Shown: positions 25,879 through 37,023, counted from the first letter of the stretch. The stretch is 64,000 bases of DNA from Bradyrhizobium sp. SZCCT0231 (GCF_018130245.1 NZ_JAFCKP010000001.1:806001-870000), one strand, 5' to 3'. Notes: generated by a model not told the origin, from the sequence alone. Translations and numbers: made by a program.

Positions 25879-27498
25879 ATGCGTTTTGTGTCTTTCAGGC
25901 TGGCGACCTCAGTCCTCGCTACCACTGCGCTGTTGCTCATCGCCAATGCGCCGTCGCAAGCGCAAACCAGGGCAGAGACATTGCGCTACGTGACCGGCGC
26001 ATCCGTCAACACGCTCGATCCCAACATTCCCGGCTCGACCCGCGAATCCTTCGCTTTGAGCATGAGCACCTATGACCGGCTGGTCGCGTTCGGCCGCAAG
26101 CAGCTCAACGGCAAATGGGTGTTCGATCTCGGCACGATCACCGGCGAGCTCGCTGAATCCTACGACGTCAGCCCCGACGGCCTGAAGCTCACCTTCCGCC
26201 TGCGCAAGGATGCAAAATTCCAGGATGGCTCGCCCGTCACCGCCGAGGACGTCAAATGGTCGCTCGACCGCTGCGTCACCGCGCCGATCCTCGGCAAGGC
26301 GCAGCTGCTGACGGGCTCGCTGACCTCGGCCGACCAGTTCAAGGTGATCGATCCACTCACCATCGAAGTGACGCTGCCCAAGCCCGACAAGCTCGCGCTG
26401 CCGAACCTTGCGACCGTCTATCCCATGATCATCAACTCGAAGCTCGCCAAGGCGCACGCGACACCGGACGATCCGTGGGCGACCGCCTGGCTCAAGGAGC
26501 ATACCGCCGGCAGCGGTGCCTATGTGGTCGAGACCTTCAAACCGGGCGAGCAGGTGATCCTCAAGCGGGACGAGAACTGGAACCGCGGCTCGGCCAACAA
26601 GCCCGCGTTCTTCAAGCGCGTGATCGTGCAGTCGGTGCCGGAGCCGGCGACCCGTGCCAATCTGGTCGAGCGTGGCGATGCCGATCTCGTGGTCGATCTG
26701 CAGGCCAGCGATGTGCAGTCGCTGGAGGCAAAGGGCAAGCTCAAGGTGATCTCGACGCCGCAGTACAATGCGATCACCTACGTCTCGATGAACAACCAGA
26801 TGCCGCCCTTCGACAATGTGAATGTGCGCCGCGCCATCGCTTATGCGCTGCCCTATGACGACATGTTCAAAGCCGCTCTGTTCGGCCGCGGCGCGCCGCT
26901 GTTCGGTGTGACCTGGCCGGACGGCAAGCCGCTGAACGGCATCTATCCGTTCCAGCAGCCGGTGAAGATGGATCTCGACAAGGCCAGGGAGTATCTGAAG
27001 GCCGCGGGACTTCCGGAAGGCTTTTCGACCACGTTCAGCTTCAATGTCGGCCAGTCGTCGACCGCGGAGCCGATGGCCGCCCTCGTCAAGGAGTCGCTTG
27101 CCAAGATCGGCATCAAGGTCGACATTCAGAAGCTGCCGGATGCGCAGATGTCGACGCAGATCAACGAGAAGAAGCTGCCCTTCTTCACCGAGGGTATCGT
27201 CGCCTGGCTGCCGTCGACCGACTATTTCTACCGCAACTTCTACACCGGCAATCAGCGCTGGAATTACAGCTCGATCAACAACCCGGACCTTGCAGCGATT
27301 GCGCAGGAGGCGCGCTTCGAGCCGGATAAGGCCAAGTATGAGGAAGCCGGCCGCAAGCTCAACGCGATGCATTTCGACCTGATGCCGCAGATCATGCTGT
27401 GGCAGCCCAATCAGGACGCGGTGATGGCGTCGTCGATCGAAGGCTACACCTACGAGTTCCATCGCCAGGTCGATTATCGCGATGTCAGCCGCAAGTGA
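25879..27498 (+). CDS. Peptide-type ABC transporter substrate-binding protein (SBP family 5)
   Basis: A 539-residue periplasmic binding protein. Residues 1-32 form a Sec signal peptide ending in PSQAQ. The mature part has TLRYVTGASVNTLDPNIPGS and KLTFRLRKDAKFQDGSPVTAEDVKWSLDR, diagnostic of the dipeptide/oligopeptide/nickel binding family. AGGGAAAA precedes the ATG. It heads an operon of two permeases and a fused double ATPase, following a sigma-54-type promoter. Its place after the hydantoin cluster suggests it may import a substrate of that pathway; the ligand is not predictable. Confidence 0.88.
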   Translation: MRFVSFRLATSVLATTALLLIANAPSQAQTRAETLRYVTGASVNTLDPNIPGSTRESFALSMSTYDRLVAFGRKQLNGKWVFDLGTITGELAESYDVSPDGLKLTFRLRKDAKFQDGSPVTAEDVKWSLDRCVTAPILGKAQLLTGSLTSADQFKVIDPLTIEVTLPKPDKLALPNLATVYPMIINSKLAKAHATPDDPWATAWLKEHTAGSGAYVVETFKPGEQVILKRDENWNRGSANKPAFFKRVIVQSVPEPATRANLVERGDADLVVDLQASDVQSLEAKGKLKVISTPQYNAITYVSMNNQMPPFDNVNVRRAIAYALPYDDMFKAALFGRGAPLFGVTWPDGKPLNGIYPFQQPVKMDLDKAREYLKAAGLPEGFSTTFSFNVGQSSTAEPMAALVKESLAKIGIKVDIQKLPDAQMSTQINEKKLPFFTEGIVAWLPSTDYFYRNFYTGNQRWNYSSINNPDLAAIAQEARFEPDKAKYEEAGRKLNAMHFDLMPQIMLWQPNQDAVMASSIEGYTYEFHRQVDYRDVSRK

Positions 27499-27523
27499 CA
27501 TCCGCGGCCAGCAGGGACGCTGA

Positions 27524-28561
27524 ATGGTGATGACTGGTCTTGGTGCAACAATGGCGCGGGCGGGCAGGCGGTTGCTGTCGTCGCTGCCGGCGCTGTTCGG
27601 TGTGCTGGTCTTCACCTTTCTCTTGATGCGCGTCCTGCCCGGGGACCCCGCGGTGTTCTTCGCCTCGGGGCCCAATGCCGGCAAGGAGGAGATCGAGCAG
27701 ATCCGCAAGCAGATGGGGCTCAACAAGTCGGTGCCGGAGCAGCTCGTGTTCTATCTCTCCGACATCGGCCACGGCAATCTCGGCCGCTCCATGATGACCG
27801 GCCAGCCGGTGCTGAAGGACCTGCGCGAGCGATTGCCGGCCTCGCTGGAGCTCACCTTCACCGCGCTCCTGATTGCGCTGATCGCGGCGGTGCCGCTCGG
27901 TGTGGTGGCGGCGCTTCGGCCGGGATCGGTCGTCGATCACGGCGTGCGGCTGTTCTGCGCGCTCGGCGTCTGCGTGCCGACCTTCGTCTCGGGCCTGCTC
28001 TTGATCTACGTCTTCTATTATCTGCTCGGGCTTGCGCCTGATCCCACCGGGCGGATCGACGTCTTCACCTCGCTGCCGCCACAACGCACCGGTTTCCTCT
28101 CCGTCGATTTCCTGCTCGCCGGAGACTTCGACGGCTGGTGGGCGGCCTGCAAGCAGCTGGTCCTGCCGGCGGCGAGCATGGCGCTGTTCGTGATCGCGCC
28201 GCTGGCGCGGATCACGCGCGCCTCGATGCTGGTGTCGCTCGGCAGCGATTTCGTGCGCACCGCGCGCTCGGTCGGATTGTCCTGGCGCAAGGTGGTCGTG
28301 ACCTACGCGCTGCGCAACGCGATCCTTCCCGTCATCACCATCGCCGGCATCGTGTTCTCGACCATGCTGGGCGCCAACGTGCTGGTGGAGAAGGTGTTCT
28401 CCTGGCCGGGCGTGGCCTCCTATGCGCTCGATGCGCTGCTGTCCTCCGACTATGCGCCGGTGCAGGGCTTCGTGCTGCTGATGGCCAGCCTGTTCGTGCT
28501 GGTCAACCTCGTGGTCGATATCTGCTACGGCATCGCCGATCCCAGGGTGTCGATCGAATGA
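27524..28561 (+). CDS. Peptide-type ABC transporter permease (DppB-like)
   Basis: A 345-residue inner-membrane permease of the DppB/OppB type: N-terminal helix, the region VFTFLLMRVLPGDPA, about six membrane segments and the ATPase-contact loop DFVRTARSVGLSWRKVVVTYALRNAILPVIT. It pairs with the DppC-like gene, whose ATG overlaps its TGA. It begins 25 nt after the binding protein stop. Confidence 0.88.
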   Translation: MVMTGLGATMARAGRRLLSSLPALFGVLVFTFLLMRVLPGDPAVFFASGPNAGKEEIEQIRKQMGLNKSVPEQLVFYLSDIGHGNLGRSMMTGQPVLKDLRERLPASLELTFTALLIALIAAVPLGVVAALRPGSVVDHGVRLFCALGVCVPTFVSGLLLIYVFYYLLGLAPDPTGRIDVFTSLPPQRTGFLSVDFLLAGDFDGWWAACKQLVLPAASMALFVIAPLARITRASMLVSLGSDFVRTARSVGLSWRKVVVTYALRNAILPVITIAGIVFSTMLGANVLVEKVFSWPGVASYALDALLSSDYAPVQGFVLLMASLFVLVNLVVDICYGIADPRVSIE

Positions 28562-29406
28562 CCAGCGCCACACTTCGCCATTCGGTCTGGATCCTGCGCG
28601 GCAATCCGCTGACGGCGGTGGCCGCGGCCGGAGTGATGCTGTTCGTCCTGGTCGCGATCTTCGGGCCCTGGATCGTGCCCTATGATCCCGTGGTCTCCAA
28701 TGTCTCGGAGGCCTTGCTGCCGCCGAGCGCGGCGCACATTGCCGGTACCGACCAGCTCGGGCGCGACGTGTTCAGCCGTCTCATCATTGCCGCGCGGCTC
28801 GACCTTGCCATCGCAGTCTCCGCGGTCGGCATCTCCTTCGTGATCGGGGCCGTCGTCGGCGCGTTCTGCGGCTATGCGAGCGGGCGGCTCGATCGTGCCG
28901 TCGGCCGTTTCGTCGACGTGATGATGGCGTTTCCGTTGTTCGTGCTGGCAATGGCGATGGTCGCGGCTCTGGGCAACCGGATCGAGAACATCGTGATCGC
29001 CACCGCGATCATCAATCTTCCCTTCTACATCCGCTTCGCGCGCGCCGAAGTGAACGTCCGGCGCAACGTCGGCTGGGTCGAGGCCGCGCGCGCCTGCGGC
29101 GAGAGCCATTTCTCGGTGGTGCTGCGCTTCCTGCTGCCGAACATCCTGCCGGCGATGGCGGTGCAGATCTCGCTCAATCTCGGCTGGGCCATTCTCAATG
29201 CTGCGGGCCTGTCCTTCATCGGTCTCGGCGTCAAGCCGCCGACGCCGGAATGGGGCATCATGGTCGCGGAAGGCGCGCGCTTCATCTCGACGGGGCGGTG
29301 GTGGCTGGTGGCCTTTCCGGGCCTTGCGCTGATGCTGGCGGTGCTGTGCTTCAACCTCCTCGGCGACGGGATGCGGGACATTCTCGATCCCCGGATGCGC
29401 ACATGA
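28558..29406 (+). CDS. Peptide-type ABC transporter permease (DppC-like)
   Basis: A 282-residue permease of the DppC/OppC type. It starts with a short cytoplasmic segment and one helix, then GTDQLGRDVFSRLIIAARLD (family signature) and the ATPase-contact loop VEAARACGESHFSVVLRFLLPNILP. It is translationally coupled at both ends: ATGA overlap with the DppB-like gene and again with the ATPase gene. Confidence 0.88.
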   Translation: MTSATLRHSVWILRGNPLTAVAAAGVMLFVLVAIFGPWIVPYDPVVSNVSEALLPPSAAHIAGTDQLGRDVFSRLIIAARLDLAIAVSAVGISFVIGAVVGAFCGYASGRLDRAVGRFVDVMMAFPLFVLAMAMVAALGNRIENIVIATAIINLPFYIRFARAEVNVRRNVGWVEAARACGESHFSVVLRFLLPNILPAMAVQISLNLGWAILNAAGLSFIGLGVKPPTPEWGIMVAEGARFISTGRWWLVAFPGLALMLAVLCFNLLGDGMRDILDPRMRT

Positions 29407-31073
29407 GCGAGGAACTGCTCAGGATCGACGACCTCCATGTCGCGTTCTCGACGCGGCGCGGAATGGTCGAGGCCGTGCGCGGCGTGACGCTCACGGTCAA
29501 GGCCGGTGAGATGCTGGGCCTCGTCGGCGAGAGCGGTTCCGGCAAGTCGGTCACCGGCTTTGCGACGACGCGGCTGCTCGATGCGGCCGGGCGCGTCACC
29601 GGCGGCAAGATCCTGTTCCGCGGGCAGGACGTGACGAAGCTCCGGGGCGATGATCTGCGACAGCTGCAGGGCGCAGCGATGTCGATGATCTTCCAGAACC
29701 CGCGGGCGGCGCTCAATCCGATCCGCGCGATCGGACTGCAGATCGCGGACGCGATCCTCACCCACAAGCGTATCTCGAAGGACGCCGCGCGCGCCGAGGC
29801 GCTGGACTTGCTGCGCGCCGTCCAGATCCGCGATCCCGAGGCGCGGATGGACGCCTATCCGCACGAGCTCTCCGGCGGCATGTGCCAACGCGTCATGATC
29901 GCGATTGCGATCTCCTGCAATCCCGCGCTGCTGATTGCCGACGAGCCGACCACCGGGCTCGACGTCACCACCCAGAAGGTGGTGATGGATCTGCTCGCGG
30001 ACATCGCCGCCGCGCGAGGTATGGCGACGATCCTGATCACGCATGACCTCGGCCTCGCAGCGCGCTATTGCCGCCGCATCGCCGTGATGGAGCGCGGCCG
30101 CATCGTCGAGGAGGCGAGCCCCGGCACTCTCTTCAGCGTGCCGCAGCACGGCTATACAAGGCGCCTGGTTGCGGCATCGCCGACGGCGACGTCACGGATC
30201 GAAGACCTCGTGACGGAGGAGGAGAGAGAGCGTTACGCAGCCGTTCTCGGCAAGCCACGCCCGGCGCTCGCGCACGGCACGCCGCCGCTTTTGGAAGTGC
30301 GAAAGCTGGCAAAGCGCTTCGACCAGGGCTCTGCGGCGGTTACCGACTTCTCCATGACGATGGCCGGCGGCGAGAGCGTCGGTCTGGTCGGCGAGTCCGG
30401 TTCCGGCAAGAGCACGACCTCGCGCATGATCTGCCGCCTGATCGACCCGAGCGAAGGCGACATCGTATTCGACGGGCAGTCGATCGGGCACGTGGCGTCG
30501 CGCGATTTTCACCGCTCGCCATTGCGTAAAGACATCCAGATGGTCTTTCAGGATCCGAACGAGAGCCTCAACCCGCGCTTCACGGCGTTCGATTGTATTG
30601 CCCATCCCTTGATGCGGCTCGACAGAATGCGCACGGGTGAGGCGCTGCGCCAGCGGGTGGAAGAATGCGCAGAGCGCGTGGGATTGCCGCTCGATCTGTT
30701 GCCGCGGTTTCCGCATCAGCTCTCCGGCGGGCAGAAGGCCCGCGTCGGCATCGCTCGCGCGATCGCCTGCCGGCCGCGGCTGCTGGTGCTGGACGAGCCG
30801 ACCGCCGCGCTCGACGTCTCCGTGCAGGCCGTAGTGCTGCAGCTGCTCGACCGCCTGCGGCGCGAGAACGACATCGCGCTGCTGTTCGTCAGCCACGATC
30901 TCAACGTGGTGCGCATGCTCTGCGACCGCACCATCGTGCTGCGCAATGGCGGCATCGTGGAGCAAGGCGAGAGCCGGGCGTTGTTCGACAATCCGAAGAC
31001 CGACTACACGCGCAAATTGGTCGAGGCGATTCCGCATATCGAAACCGGGCCGACGCTGGCGGCCGCGCTCTGA
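29403..31073 (+). CDS. Fused double ATP-binding protein of peptide ABC transporter
   Basis: A 556-residue protein joining the usual DppD and DppF subunits in one chain. Domain 1 (about 1-265) has Walker A LVGESGSGKSVTG and signature LSGGMCQRVMIA; domain 2 (about 295-545) has LVGESGSGKSTTS and LSGGQKARVGIA. Both domains keep Walker B aspartates and D-loops, so both sites could hydrolyse ATP. It ends the first transporter operon. The second transporter further on uses two separate ATPase genes. Confidence 0.88.
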   Translation: MSEELLRIDDLHVAFSTRRGMVEAVRGVTLTVKAGEMLGLVGESGSGKSVTGFATTRLLDAAGRVTGGKILFRGQDVTKLRGDDLRQLQGAAMSMIFQNPRAALNPIRAIGLQIADAILTHKRISKDAARAEALDLLRAVQIRDPEARMDAYPHELSGGMCQRVMIAIAISCNPALLIADEPTTGLDVTTQKVVMDLLADIAAARGMATILITHDLGLAARYCRRIAVMERGRIVEEASPGTLFSVPQHGYTRRLVAASPTATSRIEDLVTEEERERYAAVLGKPRPALAHGTPPLLEVRKLAKRFDQGSAAVTDFSMTMAGGESVGLVGESGSGKSTTSRMICRLIDPSEGDIVFDGQSIGHVASRDFHRSPLRKDIQMVFQDPNESLNPRFTAFDCIAHPLMRLDRMRTGEALRQRVEECAERVGLPLDLLPRFPHQLSGGQKARVGIARAIACRPRLLVLDEPTAALDVSVQAVVLQLLDRLRRENDIALLFVSHDLNVVRMLCDRTIVLRNGGIVEQGESRALFDNPKTDYTRKLVEAIPHIETGPTLAAAL

Positions 31074-31125
31074 GCCTGTATCGGCCGGAATGAAGGTGAG
31101 ACACCGCTGGCGAAGGCGCATTTAG

Positions 31126-31141
31126 TGGCATGCCATTTGCT
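31126..31141 (+). promoter_or_regulatory. Sigma-54-type promoter of second peptide-transporter operon
   Basis: TGGCATGCCATTTGCT fits TGGCACG-N4-TTGCT with one mismatch and the correct 10-nt GG to GC spacing. Transcription would start near 31152, which excludes the in-frame start at 31130 and supports the binding-protein start at 31214. A similar element precedes the first transporter operon. Confidence 0.72.
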
Positions 31142-31213
31142 TACAAATGGGTTCGGTTTCACTTGCCCCTTGCCAATGAAGAGCTGGCATCACGGCATTA
31201 CTGGGAGGAATTC

Positions 31214-32815
31214 ATGGATCGCAGGACCGTATTGAAGGGACTGGCCGGCGCGGGCGGTCTGGCATTGACCGGCCTTTCGGCTCCGGCGATCGCGCAAGGC
31301 GCATCCGCTCGGACCCTGCGCTTCGTACCCCAGGCCAATCTCGCCAATTTCGACCCGATCTGGGGCACGCAATATGTCGTACGCAATGCCGCCACGATGG
31401 TCTGGGATACGCTCTACGGCATCGATTCCTCGCTGCAGCCGCAGCGGCAGATGGTCGAGTCCGAGGAAGTGACCGACGATGGCACGACCTGGACGTTCAA
31501 ACTGCGGCCGGGGCTCAAGTTCCACGACGGCGAGCCGGTGCGGAGCAAGGACGTCGTTGCAAGCCTGACGCGCTGGTCGGCGCGCGATCCGATGGGACTG
31601 ATGATCAAGGCGCTGCAGCAGGAGCTCACTGCCGTCGACGACCGCACCTTCAAATGGGTGCTCAAGCAGCCCTTCCCGAAGATGCTCTACGCGCTGGCCA
31701 AGAACAACTCGCCGTGCGGCTTCATCATGCCGGAGCGCATCGCGCAGACCGATCCATTCAAGCAAATTACCGAATACGTTGGCTCCGGGCCGATGAAGTT
31801 CGCCAAGGGCGAATGGGTGCCGGGCGCGAAGGCGGTGTTCGAGAAGTTCACCGATTACGTGCCGCGGCAGGAGAAGGCATCCTGGCTCGCGGGTGGCAAG
31901 CAGATCCTGGTCGATCGCATCGAATGGATCGTGATGCCGGATCCGGCCACGGCCGCCGCTGCCTTGCAGAACGGCGAGGTCGATTGGTGGGAAAACCCGA
32001 TCGCCGACCTCGTGCCTGTCCTCAAGAAGAACAAGAACATCAGCGTCGACATCGGCGATCCCCTCGGCAATATCGGCTCGTTCCGCATGAACCATCTGTT
32101 CGCGCCGTTCAACGACGTACGGGCACGGCGCGCGGTGCTGATGGCGCTCAGCCAGGAAGACTATATGCGCGCGATCGTCGGCGACGACACCGCGCTGTGG
32201 AAGCCGCTGCCCGGCTTCTTCACGCCGGATACGCCGCTCTACAGCGAAGTCGGCGGCGAGATCCTGAAGGGCAAGCGCGATCTCGATGCGGCCAAGAAGC
32301 TGCTCGCCGAGAGCGGCTATTCCGGCCAGCCGGTGACGTGCCTCGTGGCGCAGGACCAGCCGATTACCAAGGCGCAGGGCGACGTCACCGCGGACCTGCT
32401 GAAGAAGCTCGGCATGAATGTCGATTTCGTCGCTACCGACTGGGGCACGGTCGGCTCCCGCCGCGCGCAGAAGACGCCTCCGGGACAAGGCGGCTGGAAC
32501 ATGTTCCACACCTGGCACGCGGGCGCGGACTGCATCAATCCCGCTCCCTACACCGCCGTTCGCGCCAATGGCGACAAGGCCTGGTTCGGCTGGCCGAACA
32601 GCCCCGGCACCGAGAAGGAGGTCGCGTCCTGGTTCGAGGCCAAGAATCTCGACGAGGAGAAGGCCGCCATCGGCCGCCTCAACAAGGCGGCACTCGATGA
32701 CGTCGTCTACGCGCCGACCGGCTTCTTCCTGAGCTACACCGCGTGGCGCAAGAACGTCTCCGGCATCACCAAGGGGCCGCTGCCGTTCTTCTGGGGCGTG
32801 TCGAAGTCTGCATGA
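31214..32815 (+). CDS. Peptide-type ABC transporter substrate-binding protein, Tat-type signal
   Basis: A 533-residue SBP family 5 protein. The N-terminus MDRRTVLKGLAGAGG is a twin-arginine export signal, ending at SAPAIAQG; this suggests folding before export. The mature part has TLRFVPQANLANFDPIWGTQY and WTFKLRPGLKFHDGEPVRSKDV, typical of the family. GGGAGGA lies 5 nt before the ATG. It heads a five-gene operon of two permeases and two ATPases, under its own sigma-54-type promoter. Confidence 0.88.
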   Translation: MDRRTVLKGLAGAGGLALTGLSAPAIAQGASARTLRFVPQANLANFDPIWGTQYVVRNAATMVWDTLYGIDSSLQPQRQMVESEEVTDDGTTWTFKLRPGLKFHDGEPVRSKDVVASLTRWSARDPMGLMIKALQQELTAVDDRTFKWVLKQPFPKMLYALAKNNSPCGFIMPERIAQTDPFKQITEYVGSGPMKFAKGEWVPGAKAVFEKFTDYVPRQEKASWLAGGKQILVDRIEWIVMPDPATAAAALQNGEVDWWENPIADLVPVLKKNKNISVDIGDPLGNIGSFRMNHLFAPFNDVRARRAVLMALSQEDYMRAIVGDDTALWKPLPGFFTPDTPLYSEVGGEILKGKRDLDAAKKLLAESGYSGQPVTCLVAQDQPITKAQGDVTADLLKKLGMNVDFVATDWGTVGSRRAQKTPPGQGGWNMFHTWHAGADCINPAPYTAVRANGDKAWFGWPNSPGTEKEVASWFEAKNLDEEKAAIGRLNKAALDDVVYAPTGFFLSYTAWRKNVSGITKGPLPFFWGVSKSA

Positions 32816-32832
32816 TCGTGCACTGAGGCCAG

Positions 32833-33774
32833 ATGCTCTCCTACATCCTCCGTCGCATCGTCGCGACCTTGCCAGTCATGGCGATCGTCGCGCTGTTCGT
32901 GTTCAGCCTGCTCTACATCGCGCCGGGCGATCCCGCGGTGGTGATCGCGGGCGACCAGGCGAGCCCGGAGGATGTGGAGCGCATCCGCCAGAGCCTCGGC
33001 CTCAACCGTCCGTTCCTGGTCCAGTTCGGAGGCTGGGTCTGGCGCATCCTGCACGGCGATCTCGGCACCTCGATCTTCACCAATCTGCCGGTCTCGGCGA
33101 TGATCGGGCAGCGTCTCGGACCGACGCTGTCGCTGATGATCGTCACCCTGCTGCTCACGATCGCGGTGGCGGTGCCGCTCGGCGTGGTGGCGGCGTGGAA
33201 GGCCGGCAGCCTGATCGACCGTGTCATCATGGGCTTTGCCGTGTTCGGCTTCTCGCTGCCTGTGTTCGTGGTCGGCTACATGCTCGCCTACATCTTCGCG
33301 CTCGAGCTGGAATGGCTGCCGGTGCAGGGCTATACGCCGCTCAGCTCCGGCTTCTGGCCGTGGCTCGAGAACCTGATCCTGCCGGCGATCGCGCTCGGCT
33401 GCGTCTACATCGCGCTGGTCGCCCGCATCACGCGGGCAGCCATGCTCGAAGTGCTGCAGCAGGACTATATCCGCACCGCCAAGGCCAAGGGACTCGGGCA
33501 GGGCGGCATCCTGTTCATTCACGCGCTGAAGAACGCGGCGGTACCGATCGTCACCGTGATCGGGATCGGCATCGCGCTCCTGATCGGCGGCGCGGTCGTC
33601 ACCGAGAGCGTGTTCGCGATCCCCGGCCTCGGCCGCCTCACGATCGATGCGATCCTGCGCCGTGACTATCCGGTGATCCAGGGCATCGTGCTGCTGTTCA
33701 GTTTCGTCTACGTCCTCGTCAATCTGATGATCGACGTCGTCTATACGCTCGTTGACCCGAGGATCCGCTATTGA
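32833..33774 (+). CDS. Peptide-type ABC transporter permease (DppB-like)
   Basis: A 313-residue permease with the DppB start MLSYILRRIVATLPVM, the GDPAVVIAGDQASPED periplasmic segment and the ATPase-contact loop DYIRTAKAKGLGQGGILFIHALKNAAVPIV. About six membrane helices. Its TGA overlaps the TTG start of the following permease. Confidence 0.88.
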   Translation: MLSYILRRIVATLPVMAIVALFVFSLLYIAPGDPAVVIAGDQASPEDVERIRQSLGLNRPFLVQFGGWVWRILHGDLGTSIFTNLPVSAMIGQRLGPTLSLMIVTLLLTIAVAVPLGVVAAWKAGSLIDRVIMGFAVFGFSLPVFVVGYMLAYIFALELEWLPVQGYTPLSSGFWPWLENLILPAIALGCVYIALVARITRAAMLEVLQQDYIRTAKAKGLGQGGILFIHALKNAAVPIVTVIGIGIALLIGGAVVTESVFAIPGLGRLTIDAILRRDYPVIQGIVLLFSFVYVLVNLMIDVVYTLVDPRIRY

Positions 33775-34694
33775 CCGATACCACCGTCAATTCGCAATCG
33801 CTTCCTGCCGGCTTCGTCCTTGCGCCGCAATTGCCGGAGATCCTGCGGCCGGTCAAGATCCGGCGCGGCTTCGTCGGCCTCTTGCGCGGCCATCCGACGG
33901 TCGCCATCGGCGGCGCGCTGCTGCTGACGCTCGTGCTGATCGCCGTCTTCGCCCCTTATCTCGGAACGGTCGACCCGACTGCGCTTGCGCCCGCCAAGCG
34001 CACCCGGGCGCCGTCGGCCGATTTCTGGTTCGGCACCGACGTGCTCGGCCGCGATATCTATTCCCGCGTGCTGTTTGGCGCGCGCGTCTCGCTCACGGTC
34101 GGCCTGTCGGTCGCGATCTTCGCATCTGCGGCGGGCCTCGCTATCGGCATGGTCTCCGGATTCATCCGCTGGGCCGACGGCATCCTGATGCGGTTCATGG
34201 ACGGCCTGATGTCCATCCCGCCGATCCTGCTCGCGATCGCGCTGATGGCCTTGACGCGCGGCAGCGTCGGCAACGTCATCCTCGCCATCACCGTGGCCGA
34301 AATCCCGCGCGTCTCGCGCCTCGTCCGCAGCGTGGTGCTGTCCTTGCGCGAGCAGCCTTATGTGGATGCGGCCGTGGCCTGCGGCACGCGCACGCCGATG
34401 ATCATCCTCCGTCATATCCTGCCCAACACGGTGGCGCCGATGCTGGTGCAGGCGACTTACATCTGCGCCAGCGCGATGATCACCGAGGCGATCCTGTCCT
34501 TCATCGGCGCCGGGACGCCGCCGACCATCCCGTCCTGGGGCAACATCATGGCCGAGGGCCGCGCGCTGTGGCAGGTCAAGCCTTACATCGTGTTCTTCCC
34601 GGCGGCGTTCCTGTCCGTCACCGTGCTCGCCGTGAATCTGCTCGGCGACGGCCTTCGCGATGCGCTCGACCCGCGCATGGCCAAGAGTCTCTGA
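33771..34694 (+). CDS. Peptide-type ABC transporter permease (DppC-like)
   Basis: A 307-residue DppC/OppC-type permease. A 40-residue cytoplasmic N-terminus precedes the first helix; [21 protein letters not shown] is the family signature, and [22 protein letters not shown] is the ATPase-contact loop. The start codon is TTG in a TTGA overlap with the preceding stop, which fits translational coupling; the next in-frame ATG lies too far inside the conserved region. Confidence 0.87.
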   Translation: MTDTTVNSQSLPAGFVLAPQLPEILRPVKIRRGFVGLLRGHPTVAIGGALLLTLVLIAVFAPYLGTVDPTALAPAKRTRAPSADFWFGTDVLGRDIYSRVLFGARVSLTVGLSVAIFASAAGLAIGMVSGFIRWADGILMRFMDGLMSIPPILLAIALMALTRGSVGNVILAITVAEIPRVSRLVRSVVLSLREQPYVDAAVACGTRTPMIILRHILPNTVAPMLVQATYICASAMITEAILSFIGAGTPPTIPSWGNIMAEGRALWQVKPYIVFFPAAFLSVTVLAVNLLGDGLRDALDPRMAKSL

Positions 34695-34713
34695 TGGATC
34701 GAGGCTGATCGCG

Positions 34714-35699
<986 letters not shown>

Positions 35700-35703
<4 letters not shown>

Positions 35704-36677
35704 GTCCTCCGCTGCTCCAGGTCAACGACCTCAAGAAGCATTTTCCGGTCAAGAGCGGCCTGTTCGGCCGCAAGTCCGAATTCGTCTATGCGGTCGACGG
35801 CGTGTCGTTCGAGATCGCGCGCGGCGAGACGCTGTCGCTGGTCGGGGAGTCCGGCTGCGGCAAGTCGACGGTCGGCCGCGCCATCTTGCGGCTGTTCGAG
35901 ATCACCTCGGGCCAGGTCATTCTCGACGGTCAGCGCATCGACGACGCGCATCCGAGCACGATGCGCCAAATGCGCCGGCGCGTGCAGGTGGTATTCCAGG
36001 ATCCGTTCTCGAGCCTCAATCCGCGCATGCGCGTGCGCGATATTCTCGCCGAGCCGATCCGCAATTTCGGCCTCGCCAAATCCGCGGAAGATCTCGAAGT
36101 CCGTGTCACCGCGCTGATGGACACCGTGCGCCTGCCGCGCGAGGCGCTGAACCGCAGGCCTCACGAATTCTCCGGCGGCCAGCGCCAGCGCATCGGTATC
36201 GCGCGGGCGCTCGCGGCCGAGCCCGAGCTGATCGTCTGCGACGAGGCGGTCTCGGCGCTCGACGTCTCGGTCAAGGCGCAGATCGTCAATCTCTTGCAGG
36301 ATCTCCAGCGCGAGTTCGGCCTGGCGCTGCTGTTCATCAGCCATGACCTCGCCATCGTCGAGCACATGACCCATCGCGTGGCGGTGATGTATCTCGGCAA
36401 GATCGTCGAGGTGGCGCCGCGCCGGGAGATCTTTGCCGCGCCAAGGCATCCCTACACCAAGGCGCTGCTCTCGGCGGTGCCGCTGCCGGAGCCCGGAGCA
36501 CAGCGCAATCCAATCATCCTTAGGGGCGACGTGCCGAGCCCGATCAATCCGCCGAAGGGCTGCCGCTTCCACACCCGTTGCCCCTTCGTCTTTGATCGCT
36601 GCCGGACGGAGGAGCCGACGCTGCGCTCGACCGGAGCCGAGCAGTGGGTGGCGTGTCACCTCGAAGAGCCGCCGTAG
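35700..36677 (+). CDS. Peptide ABC transporter ATP-binding protein (DppF-like)
   Basis: A 325-residue ATPase beginning [18 protein letters not shown], typical of DppF/OppF. Walker [16 protein letters not shown], signature [15 protein letters not shown] and Walker [13 protein letters not shown] are intact; the C-terminus has [16 protein letters not shown] ... VACH. It ends the second peptide-transporter operon and converges on the YciI gene with a 4-bp gap. Confidence 0.88.
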
Positions 36678-36681
36678 GGGC

Positions 36682-36969
36682 TCATCCCTGCCGGCGCAGG
36701 AATCCTGTGATCGTGACCTTTTCCCAGATGCCGGCTGCGGCAAAGGGATCGGCGCGGTTGAAGGCTTCGACCTCGGCGCGGCCCGGTGCCTCGATCAGGA
36801 ACAGGCTGCCGATCATGGTCTGGCCGTCATCGGAGACCAGCGGCCCCGACATCACGATCTTGACGCCGAAGCGCGAGGTATCGCTGAGGAAAGCCTTGTG
36901 GGCGTCGTAATTGGCAAGCCGCGTCGGCAGCGCGCCGGTGCGGTCGAGGGCGTGAATGGCGAACAGCAT
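36682..36969 (-). CDS. YciI family protein
   Basis: A 95-residue YciI-domain protein covering the whole family length. The conserved His-Asp pair is present: His24 in YDAHKAFL and Asp74 in NRADPF; SGPL and the C-terminal VTITGFL also match. YciI proteins include TftG, a dehydrochlorinase acting on 5-chlorohydroxyquinol. Here it is the last gene of an operon that also encodes hydroxyquinol 1,2-dioxygenase and maleylacetate reductase, so a lyase or isomerase role on a hydroxyquinol-type intermediate is plausible but unproven. ATG at 36969 follows a GGAG site. Confidence 0.82.
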   Translation of the reverse strand: MLFAIHALDRTGALPTRLANYDAHKAFLSDTSRFGVKIVMSGPLVSDDGQTMIGSLFLIEAPGRAEVEAFNRADPFAAAGIWEKVTITGFLRRQG

Positions 36970-36999
36970 GACGGTCTCCGTTTCTTGCTTCGGTTCTTG

Positions 37000-37023
37000 G
37001 GACGGCCGCAAGAGCGGCCGTCC
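37000..37023 (-). terminator. Perfect 10-bp hairpin after binding-protein gene
   Basis: GGACGGCCGC and GCGGCCGTCC pair perfectly around a 4-nt loop. On the minus strand the hairpin follows the binding-protein stop by about 20 nt and precedes the YciI start by 30 nt. It lacks a T-run, so it may protect the upstream mRNA or reduce expression of the YciI gene rather than end transcription fully. Confidence 0.55.
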
